This document shows positions 44,441-56,269 of a stretch of DNA of 64,000 nucleotides, piece after piece (within the stretch, counting starts at the first letter, position 1; every line of letters begins with the position of its first letter). The translations under genes were made by a program, and so were the position numbers. The stretch comes from Ectobius pallidus (lineage: Eukaryota; Arthropoda; Insecta; Blattodea; Ectobiidae). The stretch lies in the NCBI GenBank assembly GCA_964059195.1, contig CAXKWD010000008.1, positions 41,779,502 through 41,843,501 of the forward strand, written 5' to 3'. Below the pieces are notes generated by a model. That model did not search any database. It saw only the letters and a program-made list of their open reading frames with translations, and had not been told where the DNA came from.

Positions 44441-45778
44441 GAGTAAACTCTGTGACACGAATGGGAAATCGGTATTTTCTCGCAGTGCGGAAGGAACTGG
44501 TTATTATTATAGTTATATTCGTGTTCAGAAGGGTCGAATTATAGATAACACATGTAAGTTAGGTCGGAAAAAAATTTTCCTTCCATGTAATGAATTTTTG
44601 TTTGAAACGGTCCTACTTTTTCTGCGTTAACTGTGTGACACTAATGGAAAATCGGTATTTTCTCGAAGTGCGGATGGAAATGGTTATTATTATTGTTATA
44701 TTCGTGTTCAGAATGGTTGAATTATAGATAACACATGTAAATCAAGTGGGAAAAAAATTTTGCCTTCATGTAATTAATTTTTGTTTGAAACATTCCTACT
44801 TTTCTTGCGTAAACTGTGTGACAGTAATGGAAAATTGGTATTTTCTCAAAAGGCGGAACTAACTGGTTATTATTATTGTTATATTCGTGTTCAGAAGGGT
44901 TGAATTATAGATAACACATGTAAATCAAGTGGGAAAAAAATTTTGCCTTCATGTAATTAATTTTTGTTTGAAACATTCCTACTTTTCTTGCGTAAACTGT
45001 GTAACGGTAATGGAAAATTGGTATTTTCTCGAAGTGCAGATGGAAATGGTTATTATTATTGTTATATTCGTGCTCAGAATGGTTGAATTATAGATAAAAC
45101 ATGTAAATCAGTGGTAAAAAAATTTTGTCTTCATGTAATTAATTTTTGTTTGAAACATTCCTACTTTTCTTGCGTAAACTGTGTGACGGTAATGGAAAAA
45201 TCGGTATTTTCTCAAAAGGCGGAACTAACTGGTTATTATTATTGTTATATTCGTGTTCAGAAGGGTTCAATTATAGATAACACATGTAAATCAAGTGGGG
45301 AAAAAATTTTGCCTTCATGTAATTAATTTCTGTTTGAAACGTTCCTACTTTTTTGGGGTATACTGTGTGACACTAATGGAAAATCGAAATTTTCTCGGAG
45401 TGCGGAAGGAACTGGTTATTATTATTGTTATATTCGTGTTCTGGAGGGTCGATTTATAGATAAAACATATAACTCATGTCGGGTATGAAAATTCTTATTT
45501 ATATTTTTATTTTTATTTATATCGTCCATACTCTTTCAGCGTTAACTGTGTGACACTAATGGAAAATCGGAATTTTCTCGGAGTGCGGAAGGAACTGGTT
45601 ATTATTATTGTGATATTCGTGTTCAGAAGGGTCGAATTATAGATAACACAAGTAACTCATATCGAGAAAAAATTTTTACTCTACGCAATGAATTTTTTTT
45701 TAAAAATAGTTCCTACTTTTTCTGCGAAAAATGTGTGATATTAATGGAAAATTGGAATTTTCTCTAAGTGCAGAAGGA

Positions 45779-46347
45779 GCATGCTAGCGGTCCTGAGTTC
45801 AAATCTCGGGGCCGGCGGGTGTGTCATTCGTGGTGGACGAAGCCGTGCCTTGGGGGTTTTTCTCGGGGTTCTCCCGTTTCCCCCTCTCATTCCACCAACA
45901 CTCTCCACTTCATCTCACCTTTCCCCCTTTTCATCATCATCCCGTTTCCACTTCCGGTATCGGGCCTGCTTTGGCAGTCAGCGCCCTTTGGGGTCCTCTC
46001 CCGTCCTCCCCGCTGCTTGTGGTCAAGAGGTTGTTGGTGGTGTGTGTCGCGGACTTGTCGGGGCTCCGGTTGGAGGGACCGAAGGGGGTGGCGTGTGTCG
46101 CGGACCTGTCGGGGCTCCGGTTGGAGGGACCGAAGGGGGTGGCGCATACGTGGCATGGTAATAAGGCTTGCTGGATGTAGGGGAGCTCCGTGGGGGCCTG
46201 CGGGGGGATCTGCAGTCCTGGGCGGTCTATGGGCACGCAACTCATTCCATCCCGGAGGTAGGTACAATAAGCCTGCGGCTTCGGTGCTTAGGGGCGTTCC
46301 CACCCCGCCTCCCACCTAAAGGGCACTTATTCAATTCAATTCAATTC
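45779..46347 (+). mobile_element. GC-rich SINE-like retroposon in the satellite
   Basis: Flanked by AAGTGCAGAAGGA on both sides (45766-45778, 46348-46360), a 13 bp target duplication. Near its start, GAGTTCAAATCTCGGGG resembles a pol III B-box; no A-box is visible, so it is likely 5'-truncated. It ends with an (ATTCA)n tail. It is much richer in GC than its surroundings. The overlapping long frames on both strands follow from GC content and are not genes. Confidence 0.82.
46042..46143 (+). repeat. 51 bp tandem duplication in the retroposon
   Basis: Two adjacent copies starting GTGTGTCGCGGAC and ending GAAGGGGGTGGC, differing at one visible position. Confidence 0.88.
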
Positions 46348-46679
46348 AAGTGCAGAAGGAACTGATTATTATTGTCAAATACGCGTTTAGAAGTGGTGAA
46401 ATATATGCAAAAACATGTTTATCATGTACAATAAAATTTTTATTGCCATATAATTTATATTTCTTATATTGTTAATTATTATTACTCAGGAAATTGCTTA
46501 ACATTAATTTTAAATCGGAATATTTTTACTGTCAAATTCGCGTTCAGGATGATCGACTAATATAGAAAACATGTATCACATGTCCAACCAGATTCTTACT
46601 CTTATATTATGTAGGCCTATACGTTTAATAGTTATTTATAATAATTATAATTATTAAATTAATTTTTTTTTTTAAATAA

Positions 46680-46800
46680 GGAATCGCGCACAATGTGCAT
46701 TATCTTAACCTAAGACTTAACCTACCCAGTCCTGAACCCGAGAAAGGGATTTTTCACTACTGAAAAATCCCCGACCCGGCCGGGAATCGATGAAAACTAT
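46680..46800 (-). mobile_element. SINE fragment
   Basis: On the minus strand it has a B-box-like ATCGATTCCCGGCC and the core CAGTAGTGAAAAATCCCTTT, CTCGGGTTC. The core is shared with the SINE at 48535-48740. No target duplication seen. Confidence 0.6.
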
Positions 46801-46814
46801 TATCCGCCCACCCA

Positions 46815-48200
46815 ATAATTCATTGGATGTACAGATGGATGGATATATTTATGGACGAATGAATGAATTAATAATGGATGAATGAATGAGTAGGTGGGTT
46901 AATTAATTAATAAATTAATGAATGAATGGATTCATTAATGGTTGGTTGGATCGATGAATGAATGAATTTGATGGATGCATGAATGGATCTATCCATCTAT
47001 AGATGGGTGGAAGAATGAATGAAATAATGGATCGTAATTAAATCGTGGAATATATGAATTAATTAAGGGACGAATGACTGGATGGATGTATGGATGATTG
47101 AATGGATGGGTGGGTGAATGGTTGGGTGGATGAATTAATAGACAATGGATGGATTAATAACTTTAGTTAAAAATGATAATTAATTATTTCATTGTTAATA
47201 ATTGGATGGTTGGAAAAATAATTAGGCCTAATAGATGAATGGATAGATTTATGGATGTCTGAATTGATGGATGGGTGGGTGGTAGGTTTGTTGGATTAAT
47301 TATGGGATGAATGGATGGACTGTTATAAATTATTTAGTAAATATATTGATGGATGAAGGAAAGGATGAATGGATGGGTGGATTCATGGACGGATGAATTA
47401 ATTGATCAATTAATGGATGGGTGGATTGGTTAATCAATGAACTAATCAATGGATGGATGAATATATGAATGCAAAATTGAATTAATAGACGGATTTGATG
47501 GATGAATGAATGAACCATCCAACCAGCCATTCATCCATCAATCAAGCCAACCATCCATATAATCAATCATTCATCCATCCATTAATTAATTTATTATATA
47601 AATAATTCATTTAACTAATTCATCCACCCATCGATCCAAACATTCATCTATCCATTAATTAGTCTAATGATTAATGTATCCACCCATTAATTAATTAATT
47701 CATGCATCCATTTATCCATCCACTCATCCGTTTCATTAATTAATTCAACAATACACCCATAGATTCATCCATCCATCAATCTATGGATGGATGGTGGGCT
47801 AGATGGATGAATAGCTGGATGAAATAATTAATTATTTATTGAATGGATGAATAGATAGATGGATTGTTAGAAATATTTATGGATGAATGAATGATTTAAT
47901 AATGGATGGACGAGTGGACTGATGGATGATTGAAGGAAATAATTAATGGATGGATAAGTTAATTAATGAGAGGATATATGAGTTAATTAATTAATTACTG
48001 TATGGATGGCTGGTTGAATGAATTAAATAATTTATTAACTAGTAACTGGATGGATGGATGAATTAAAATATTTATTTATGGTTGAATGAATGTATGGATG
48101 AATTAATGGATGAACGGATGGATAAATGATTGGATGGATGGATAAATGATTGGATGGATGGATAAATGAATGGATGGATAAATGAATGGATGGAAGAATG
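46815..48200. repeat. tetranucleotide (GGAT/GAAT-type) field with strand switches
   Basis: The plus strand is built of ATGG, ATGA and TTAA words to about 47510, switches to the complementary CCAT/TCAT form to about 47780, and switches back. Between 48110 and 48190 there is a cleaner tandem of GGATGGATAAATGATT-like 16-20 bp units. Frames such as 47530-47330 are artefacts of the repeat. Confidence 0.85.
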
Positions 48201-48277
48201 TTTCATACCAAATTACGATTATTAATTTTTTGTGAAAGGACAATGTTGAGGACAAGTGTTTTGGAAAACATTAACAA

Positions 48278-48281
48278 CAAC

Positions 48282-48348
<67 letters not shown>

Positions 48349-48372
48349 GGGCCTAATAATAATAATAGGCTA
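48278..48372 (+). repeat. (AAT)n microsatellite
   Basis: About 25 AAT units, slightly interrupted at the right by GGGCCT/GGC. Confidence 0.95.
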
Positions 48373-48534
48373 ATAACAACAACAATGTGAAGAAAGAAAT
48401 TATTGAGTAATATTAAAAATGTTTCTCTGTTAGCTCTTCATCAAACATGAAGCCAAACAGCAATTAAACAATGCTTGTTTCTAATATCAAGCACCAATTC
48501 GAATTTGTCTAAGTTTAATAGTGGTAGTAGTAAC

Positions 48535-48750
48535 CCTACCGGATCGCGCAAACGTCTCCTGGAGATCCTTTAAGGGGATATTTTCGGCGAATTTATTTCC
48601 GGGGTGCGCCAGTCCCCTACCTCAATTTAAACCTTAGTACAACACAAGCACCCAATCACGAACCCGGGAAAGAGATTTTTCACTGCTGAATCGAACCCGG
48701 GCCGCCGGAGTGGAAGGCAAGCGTGCTGTCGACTAACACAAGGCAGGGGA
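48535..48750 (-). mobile_element. tRNA-derived SINE
   Basis: The minus strand shows an A-box-like segment (TGTGTTAGTCGACAG, near 48738-48724), a B-box-like GGGTTCGATTC (about 48693-48683) and then the core AGCAGTGAAAAATCTCTTTC as in 46680-46800. The A- and B-box order fits a tRNA-derived SINE. Target duplication not identified. Confidence 0.65.
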
Positions 48751-49781
48751 CACTTTAATGTCAATTGATCACGAATTAATATTTGAAAAGTTTCCTTATT
48801 CTACTTCATTAAAACACGAAGGCAATATGAGTTATTACATACAATACTAGAACATGGTTGCTCTCCAATGTATTACATAAAATTAAGCTTCCGTTCGAAT
48901 TTTCGTAACCCCAGCACTCTTAGTTTAATATAACTTATCATTGAGGAAGTTCCTATTGTTTTCCCGACCGTAAATTATACGAAACGAAAGCTTCCATTCT
49001 AACTTGTGTAAATGCAGTGTGTCACTAACTGTCAGGTTGGTACTGCTCAGGGTTGTAAAAAAGCCGGCTAAAATTGAAAAAAGACCTGACCAGCGGTTTT
49101 TTTCAATTTTAGCCGGTTAAAATCATGATTTTAGCCGGCTAAAATCAATTTTTCCTGGTTGGGGGAGGTGGGAGCAGGTTGAAATTTTGAAAAAATTATA
49201 TTTAGGGCCCTATGGGGTTTAGAGGGAAACTTAGTATGCATAAATTAGACACCAATGATTCAGTGGTTGTGGGGGTGAGGGTGGAAATTAAAAATTTTTA
49301 AAACCATGTTTGTGGGGTATCGTTGAAAAGCTCTTGATGAGTAATCTTTAAATCAACAACTAGTTTCTCAATAGCGCTCATATAAGGAGAGATTTGAATT
49401 TTTGAAAGTCAAAAACACTTTAAAATATACCTCAGCCAATAGGCATGCCGAAATGAATTCATGAGGACCAACTGAAGCTAAAATTACCAATGAAATAAAG
49501 TTTGAAATATTAAAAATAATAGTTAAATATCTTTAGAACAATAATCCCTGGCCAAATTAAAAATGAAATAATAAAAGATATCAATTAATAGGCCTACATA
49601 ATTAACAACTCTCTTTTTATAAAAAAATATTTCAGTTTTTATTCTACACTTACCCCAATAAATTCATAAAAAGCACTATGAAATCTACCTCAGCCTGTGC
49701 CCTGTAGGCCTACCTAAAGGGATTTTTTATACTTATTTCTCCATCAATTACACAAATCTGAAGCGTAATCACCTATCGCTG

Positions 49782-49976
49782 GAATTTTGTCAAGCCATAG
49801 AATCTTTACATCGTATGCCAGCCAGTTCTGCATCAATCGAAAGAGTATTTTCTTCTTCATTTGGGTTAATACAAACAAAATTGAGAAACAGACTAGGCAA
49901 TGAAAAAGCCCAGAAGCTTGTATACATCAACAGGCAGAATAAAGCAAATATGCAAGAGTCTTATGATGAATGGTGA
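49782..49976 (+). pseudogene. hAT transposase C-terminal (hATC) relic
   Basis: A 64-codon stretch reads FCQAIESLHRMPASSASIER then VFSSSFGLIQTKLRNRLGNE and KAQKLVYINRQ before a stop. ASxASxERVFS..G...KLRNRLG is the dimerisation domain signature of hAT transposases. The rest of the transposase is not recognisable in this copy, so the element depends on a relative. Confidence 0.82.
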
Positions 49977-50617
49977 ATTTACCATATTTACTTGAATAAT
50001 TTTTGTCCATTTGTAGATTTCAATACTGAGGTGCGCGTTAAATTCTAGTACAAATCCGTTTCGTAGGTCGGAGGTAATAATGATCTACATAACAAGGCAC
50101 TGCTATAATTCTCGACTTCGTTCATTTTATCGTTAGCCTACACCATATGAAATTTAATTTCTGAAACATAATGAAAAAATAGTTTTTGTCAGTTCTATAG
50201 TGCAAATGTGGAATATTGTGCATTGTCGATTTTAAACTCATTTAAGAGTGGTATCAGCTTTTATTGTGAAACATGCATTTAACATTTTGTTTGTCCATTT
50301 AGCAATAAAAATAAGCACCTCCGAGGATTCCAGTGATGAACACATCAGTGAATATTGATGAGCCATGCCTATAGGTCTACTTGTAGGCCTAAAACTGGCA
50401 GTTAACTGTAAATGTTTATGTGTTGGTTCATTATTCTATAAATACTAAGACAAAATTCCAAATAAAACATCCTATTGATGCGCATTACATTCGCTAACAA
50501 ACTCTTTTTTTATGATTTTAAGTTTCAAAATCAGGGTGCGCATTAAATTCGAGGGTGCATTATATTGGAGAAAATACGGTAATTAACTATTACTGGGAAT
50601 TGCAGAGTGAAGTGGTA

Positions 50618-51227
50618 CAGTGAGTCCCACGCAAGAGTTGGCCAAATGACATGGGATTCTGCGAAGCGGCGGGCACAGCTCCAACTCCCGAGCGATCGGG
50701 TGAAATATCTATGCAAATAAAGCCACGATTGGTGTAATGATTCAGGTTCTCATATTTACAGTTAAAATTACAATGAAAATAACCACATACCTCATCACAA
50801 GAGCTGCTGGAAATGTTCTTCTCTTGCATCCACACAATACTGGCACCTTTTCAGGAAATTTTCTTTCACACGCATAATTTCAGCTTCCGAGACAGAGTTA
50901 ATTTCTCTTGTGATATTGTTTTTAAGTTCTTCTAACAGCATGTGACTATTAATTATGGGGAAACTTCAACAAGAAAAATTAACTCTATTTCAGAAGCTGA
51001 ACTTAATGCGTGTAAAAGAAAATTTCCTAAAATGGTGCCAGTATTGTGTGGATGCAAGAGCAGGACATTTTTAACATCTCTTGTGATGAGGTATGTGGTT
51101 ATTTTCATTGTAATTTTAACTGTAAATGTGAGAACCTGAATCATTACACCGATCGCGGCTTTATTTGCTGTGCCCGCCGCGACGCAGAAACCCGTGTCAT
51201 TGGCCAACTCTTGCATGAGACCCACTG
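50618..51227. mobile_element. palindromic MITE (610 bp)
   Basis: Tips CAGTGAGTCCCACGCAAGAG and the complement of CAGTGGGTCTCATGCAAGAG. The two halves are inverted copies of about 250-300 bp, which is why similar frames appear on opposite strands at 50590-50835 and 51046-51243. TA borders both ends (50616-50617, 51228-51229), suggesting Tc1/mariner-type insertion, though a dinucleotide match is weak evidence. Confidence 0.68.
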
Positions 51228-51254
51228 TATTAAATTACACTAAATACAATTTTA

Positions 51255-53036
51255 GGTTTCTGAGCTTTTATCTTTTAAATTTGTGATGTTTGGAAATAAG
51301 AACATGAAAGAAACTTCAATTATTTTTACTCAATTTGATTTTATCCTGATAAAATGCCTGGCCTTTTTCAAGTGGATAAGACTGGTAGCTCTGCATTTGC
51401 ACTCAGTAGGCCTACTACAGGTTCTGAGCTTGTAACTTTTAAATTTGTGATGCTTGGAAATAAAAACAAGAAAGGAACTTCAATTATTTTTATCCAATTT
51501 GATTTTAGCCGGATAAAATGTCTGGCTTTTATCAAGTGGATAAAACTGAGGCCTACTACAGGTTCTGAGCTTGTAACTTTTAAATTTGTGATCTTTGGAA
51601 ATTTAAACATGAAAGGAACTTCAATTGTTTTTATTCAATTTGATTTTAGCCGGATAAAATGCCTGGCTTTTTTCAAGTGGATAAAACTGGTAGCGCTGCA
51701 TTTGCACTCAGTAGGCCTAAGTAGGCCTACTACAGGTTCTGAGCTTGTCTCTTTTAAATTTGTGATGTTTGGAAATAAGAACATGAAAGAAACTTCAATT
51801 ATTTTTACTCAATTTGATTTTATCCTGATAAAATGCCTGACATTTTTCAAGTGGATAAGACTGGTAGCTCTGCATTTGCACTCAGTAGGCCTACTACAGG
51901 TTCTGAGCTTGTAACTTTTAAATTTGTGATGCTTGGAATTAAAAACAAGAAAGGAACTTCAATTATTTTTATCCAAATTGATTTTAGCCGGATAAAATGT
52001 CTGGCTTTTTTCAAGTGGATAAAACTGAGGCCTACTACAGGTTCTGAGTTTGTAACTTTTAAATTTGTGATCTTTGGAAATTTAAACATGAAAGGAACTT
52101 CAATTGTTTTTATTCAATTTGATTTTAGCCGGATAAAATGCCTGGCTTTTTTCAAGTGGATAAAACTGGTAGCGCTGCATTTGCACTCAGTAGGCCTAAG
52201 TAGGCCTACTACAGGTTCTGAGCTTGTCTCTTTTAAATTTGTGATGTTTGGAAATAACATGAAAGAAACTTCAATTATTTTTACTCGATTTGATTTTATC
52301 CAGATAAAATGCCTGGCATTTTTCAAGTGGAAAAGACTGGTAGCTCTGCATTTGCACTCAGTAGGCCTACTACAGGTTCTGAGCTTGAAACTTTTAAATT
52401 TGTGATGTTTGGAAATAAAAGCATGTAAGAAACTTTAATTATTTTTATTCAATTTGATTTTATCCGGCCTGGCTTTTTCAAGTGGATAAAACTGGTAGCT
52501 CTTCATTTGCACTCAGTAGGCCTAAGTAGGCCTACTACAGGTTCTGAGCTTGTAACTTTTAAATTTGTGATGTTTGGAAATAAAAGCATGTAAGAAACTT
52601 CAATTATTTTTATTCAATTTGATTTTATCCGGCCTGGCTTTTTTCAGGTGGATAAAACTGGTAGCTCTTCATTTGCACTCAGTAGGCCTACTACAGGTTC
52701 TGAGCTTGTAACTTTTAAATTTATGATGTTTGGAAATAAAAACATGAAAGAAACTTGAATTATTTTTATTCAATTTGATTTTATCCGGCCTGGCTTTTTT
52801 CAAGTGGATAAAACTGGTAGCTCTGAATTTGCACTCAGTAGTCCTAAGTAGGCCTACTACAGGTTCTGAGCTTGCAACTTAAATTTATGATGTTTGGAAA
52901 TAAAAACATGAAAGAAACTTCCATTATTTTTATTCAATTTGATTTTATCCGGATAAAATTGCCTGGCTTTTTTCAAGTGGATAAAACCGGTTAAAACCGG
53001 CCGGTTAAAATCAAGCCGGCTTTTTTCATAACAACC
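51255..53036 (+). repeat. minisatellite of 11 units with higher-order period ~480 bp
   Basis: GGTTCTGAGCTT recurs at about 51255, 51420, 51561, 51737, 51898, 52040, 52215, 52374, 52540, 52698 and 52862. Unit lengths run 165, 141, 176 then 161, 142, 175, so three units form a repeat of about 480 bp copied twice, followed by more uniform units. Each unit contains ATTTTAGCCGGATAAAAT and CAAGTGGATAAAACTGG, sequences related to the element's own right terminus, so the array probably grew from the subterminal region. Confidence 0.9.
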
Positions 53037-53047
53037 CTGGTACTGCT

Positions 53048-54045
53048 CCAATGTCAGATGTGGGTTTAATCATCAAATAGCCGTGGTAGAGATTACTATG
53101 ATTTTATATGGGGAAAATCACGACTTAAATTACTGTTTTTTTAGGCCTTCGTGGCAAATACAAAGGTGTGTGACGTGTCAAAAAATTCAGCGTAAATTCC
53201 TGAACGATTTGAGTGGTTTTTCAGAACAATAAAAAAATGGGGTCGGATTTTATTCATTTATACACGTAAAGTGCACTTATAACTAATTTTGTCCCTGCTT
53301 CTTCACGATTTTAGGACCTTCACAAATATATGGTGCTTATAAATGGAATCTATGGGTTTTAAAGGATAATATAACATCAAATTTGGTCGTTTTCTGTGCT
53401 TTTAAAATGAAAATATCACTAACAGTTGAGAGCTGGACCATCCCCAAAGCTTCTGCATTTAGTTCAGTAATGATAGGTAAATTCTAAGTCAGTGACAGGT
53501 TTTGTTAGGTTAGGAACGTTTACGTTCGTTTAGGAACAGCTACCAATTCCTGAATTGTACATGGAGTAACTTATTAAATGATAAACTGCTTTGGAGGTTG
53601 ATAGTCTAGACAGCTGTCTAAACATAGGCATCGGAATTCTCATACCCCTTTAAAAATAACATAACCTAACAAAACCTCATACCGGTAATGTTTTTATACT
53701 CACCTTAAGTTACTGGTTATGCACTGGCTTCTTTGTACAAAAGTCTCATCTAATTCTCCTCTGGATGTATTAAATACTATGCTCCGTGCAATACCAGCGA
53801 AATACCGAACAAATTTTGACGAACGGAGAATTGTACCCATTATAACCCTAAAATAAAGTAAAATTTATTTTTGTCCAAGTCAGAAAAATCATCAGACCTC
53901 CGGCATGTATTTCTTGGCAATCGGCTTCTTTTTCTTCTTCGTCTGGATATTGGCCTCGGACGAAATTATGCCATGTAGCCAGTGTTCTTGTACAGGAGTA
54001 TACCCACGGCCAAAGACGTTCTATATATCTATATATATCTACTAC
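53048..54045. other. no gene recognised
   Basis: Sequence flanking the hAT element. A 66-codon minus frame (54048-53848) is unrecognised. TATATC-type simple sequence lies at 54015-54040. Confidence 0.4.
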
Positions 54046-54236
54046 CAAATACTCTCAATAGTAATACCGTCCACTCCCTGTCTACTTCCGGGACACGCTA
54101 CTACTAGCGCCGCCAGTGAGCAGGAATGGGTAGTCACTCGTCAGCTGATATAGTTACGTTTGTCTATTGTGTTTTGTGAACGAAAATGTAATATAAATTC
54201 TAGTAAAATATTAAATACAACATAGGCCTAAAGAAA

Positions 54237-54640
54237 ATGTCCGGTTATGTAGGTGGCATAATATGTGCCGTCTATGGCTGTAATAATTATAAGTGGCAGA
54301 AGAATTCCAGATCTCTGTTTCGCTTCCCGAAAGATAAAAATGAGTAAGTACTGACATTCTGTACGTATGCCTAAAACTAAAACGGATATTAGCTGATATG
54401 TCCATTATATTAATGTTTTATGTTCACATTTTGTTTGAAGATGTCGTCAATGGATTCATAAGTCGAAGAGGGCAGATCTGGACGATGTCTTTAAGAAAGA
54501 AGGGACAGAACGGATGTACAAGTGCTACAGAATTTGTGATGCACATCACTTTCCCAGAAGAAGGACTCAGAGATATGGAGTCCGAAAGCTCGGAGTTTAT
54601 CAAACCCTTGACTCGGCTGTCAGCCTGTGAAGAACTCTTA
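54237..54640 (+). pseudogene. THAP DNA-binding domain of a P-like transposase, two exons
   Basis: Exon 1 (54237-54342) reads MSGYVGGIICAVYGCNNYKW then RSLFRFPKDKNE and ends at a GTAAGT donor. The continuation at about 54437-54625 reads CRQWIHKSKRADLDDVFKKE, YKCYRICDAHHFP. The C-x4-C, FRFPKD, W and C-x2-HF elements are the zinc-binding and base-contacting residues of the THAP domain (C2CH), the N-terminal domain of P-element and THAP9 transposases. The intron is about 90 bp. Beyond 54640 the frame degenerates and no RNase-H-like core is found. Confidence 0.78.
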
Positions 54641-54649
54641 TGTAATATT

Positions 54650-55440
54650 CGCCGAGAAAAGTTCAAATCTCAAATCTTATATTTTGAAATATCGCTGATA
54701 ATAAAAATGCAAACAAACCATTCCTTCCCTTGAAACATATAATTTCTTAAAATTACACTGAATTGATCAAATAAAATTCACAGCATATTCATCTGTCAAC
54801 AAACAATTGAGAAACAATACGTATTGTGTGTTCACAGTTAGCTGTGGAACTGCATAATCGAATCTGAGATCGTTTTTTCAGGCGGCGCTTTCGAACCGCG
54901 GAATGTACTCTGAAGCCGGAATTTTAGCTGTTTCGTTAATTATTAATGGCTTAGTTTATGGCGTGCAAGTGTTAATAAATATAATGCTTTAACAGTTATT
55001 ATACTCTTAATTTTTAAATTAATTATTGTGGGCGAAGCCAAGGGCTTCTACTAGTATTGTACATTTCTGTAAATACAGCATTATAAATATAATTATCCTT
55101 GTGTAGGCCTAAATATTGTAAATATGTACTGTATTATTTCTCAACATCCTGCCTGCTTTCCATTATCCTGCTTTACTGTTTTCATCAGTACTTGAATTTC
55201 TTTGGTCAATGCTTGCAAAAATGAAATTCATAGGCCTAACTACTTGTATACCTCATTAAGCAATATACATTGTATATATGCTGATGAGTTCTAAATCCTT
55301 GAGCTTCATTCATCACAAGATCTACAGTACCAAATATCCACATATACATTAACAGTACAATTTAATAATCATAATTATGAAAAATGTATCGTGTTCTAGC
55401 ATTACGTAAATATTATAACAAGCTTGTGAGTGCAGTACCT
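54650..55440. other. decayed interior of P-like element, no gene seen
   Basis: AT-rich, no recognisable frame on either strand. Confidence 0.4.
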
Positions 55441-55448
55441 GGTATACA

Positions 55449-55920
55449 CAGTGCTTTAGTTGGGCCGGTACGCACCGGTACTGCGTACCGGTATAAAATT
55501 ATTTTCTTCTACAATACCGGGAAAAATATGTGCTCCGGTACGTCGTACTGGCAGTACAGGAACAAGATTGTCCTAAAATACTTATTAAATGTCTAATTCA
55601 ATACAAAAAATGACAAGCATTATTAAATTCTCCACATATATGCGTTCTAATCTTCACCTTCGTGCGCATTTCGACAGTTACTTTCTCCTTAGATCACATG
55701 TTGGCTAGCCACCTTGTTTTCATAAAATGTGTGGGACCACCACTAGACGTTTTTGATCCTGCTCCATACGTCAGGTCATGACTACAAGGAGGCAATAGGT
55801 CAGCAGAAGAAACTGCATGCAGAAAATGTCAACCGAAGGATTACATTCAGTATGAGGCGATATGGAAAATTTTGAAGTAAGATGAGTACCCCTAAAAAAT
55901 ATTTTCCAACTAAAGCACTG
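55449..55920. mobile_element. hAT MITE (472 bp)
   Basis: Tips CAGTGCTTTAGTTGG and its exact complement, with GGTATACA duplicated perfectly (55441-55448, 55921-55928). Several GGTACCGG/TACCGGTA-like palindromes near the left end act as subterminal repeats. No coding capacity. Inserted in the P-like element. Confidence 0.92.
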
Positions 55921-56269
55921 GGTATACACGGATATTAAAATTAAATGCTTCTCAGGAGATGTAAAGGTACGTGTAGATGAAAATATGAAGAGTTGTTTTA
56001 GAGTGAAATAAGTAAAATCGTTATTTAGAGTGTGTACAAGACTAAGTCATTCAGATGTTCATAATAATTGGCTTACCCGAATTGTTTTATATAAAAATTT
56101 CAAACTTTCAGAAAAAAAAGTAAATACTGTACAAAATATTTTGAAAATCCTATGAATTAAAATTTAAAGCTAATTTTCACGAAAATGTATTAAAGTGAAA
56201 CAATTAGTTTTGGTAGGAACTTGTTAAAAAAAAGTGTGTGTGAAACGCCATGCGACAGAAGTGAAACTT

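Larger units (their letters stand above)
44446..46650 (+). repeat. ~183 bp tandem satellite, about nine copies
   Basis: The landmark CTGTGTGACACTAATGG recurs at about 44630, 44812, 44995, 45177, 45361, 45545 and 45730 (spacing 182-185 bp). Each unit contains a GGTATTTTCTCGAAGTGCGG-like box, TTCGTGTTCAGAAGGGT and ATAGATAACACATGTAA. The outermost units (44449 and those after 46348) are more diverged, as expected for array edges. One unit is interrupted by a retroposon at 45779-46347. Confidence 0.9.
49048..53039 (+). mobile_element. hAT element, 4.0 kb, non-autonomous
   Basis: Tips CAGGGTTGTAAAAAAGCCGG and the complement of CAGGGTTGTTATGAAAAAAG (then CCGGCT). GTACTGCT is duplicated perfectly (49040-49047, 53040-53047). 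GCCGGCTAAAAT / AACCGGTT motifs are repeated near both ends. Inside are a relic hATC domain, a palindromic MITE and a minisatellite array that makes up the right 45 percent. Confidence 0.92.

Noticed and set aside
45768..46319. Long overlapping frames on both strands (up to 183 codons)
   Set aside because: They lie in a GC-rich retroposon with a tandem duplication; stops are rare there by base composition and no domain is visible.
44446..46650. CRISPR-like array of regular repeats
   Set aside because: Repeats are full ~183 bp tandem units without unique spacers, in eukaryotic DNA.
47330..47530. 66-codon minus frame of His/Pro/Ile repeats
   Set aside because: Translation of the tetranucleotide field.
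50590..51243. Similar frames containing HCNFNCK on opposite strands
   Set aside because: Explained by the palindromic MITE; the peptide resemblance follows from DNA inversion.
51354..52405. Two frames of 186 and 190 codons with repeated peptide motifs
   Set aside because: They translate the minisatellite; unit-length differences shift the frame and there is no sign of coding selection.
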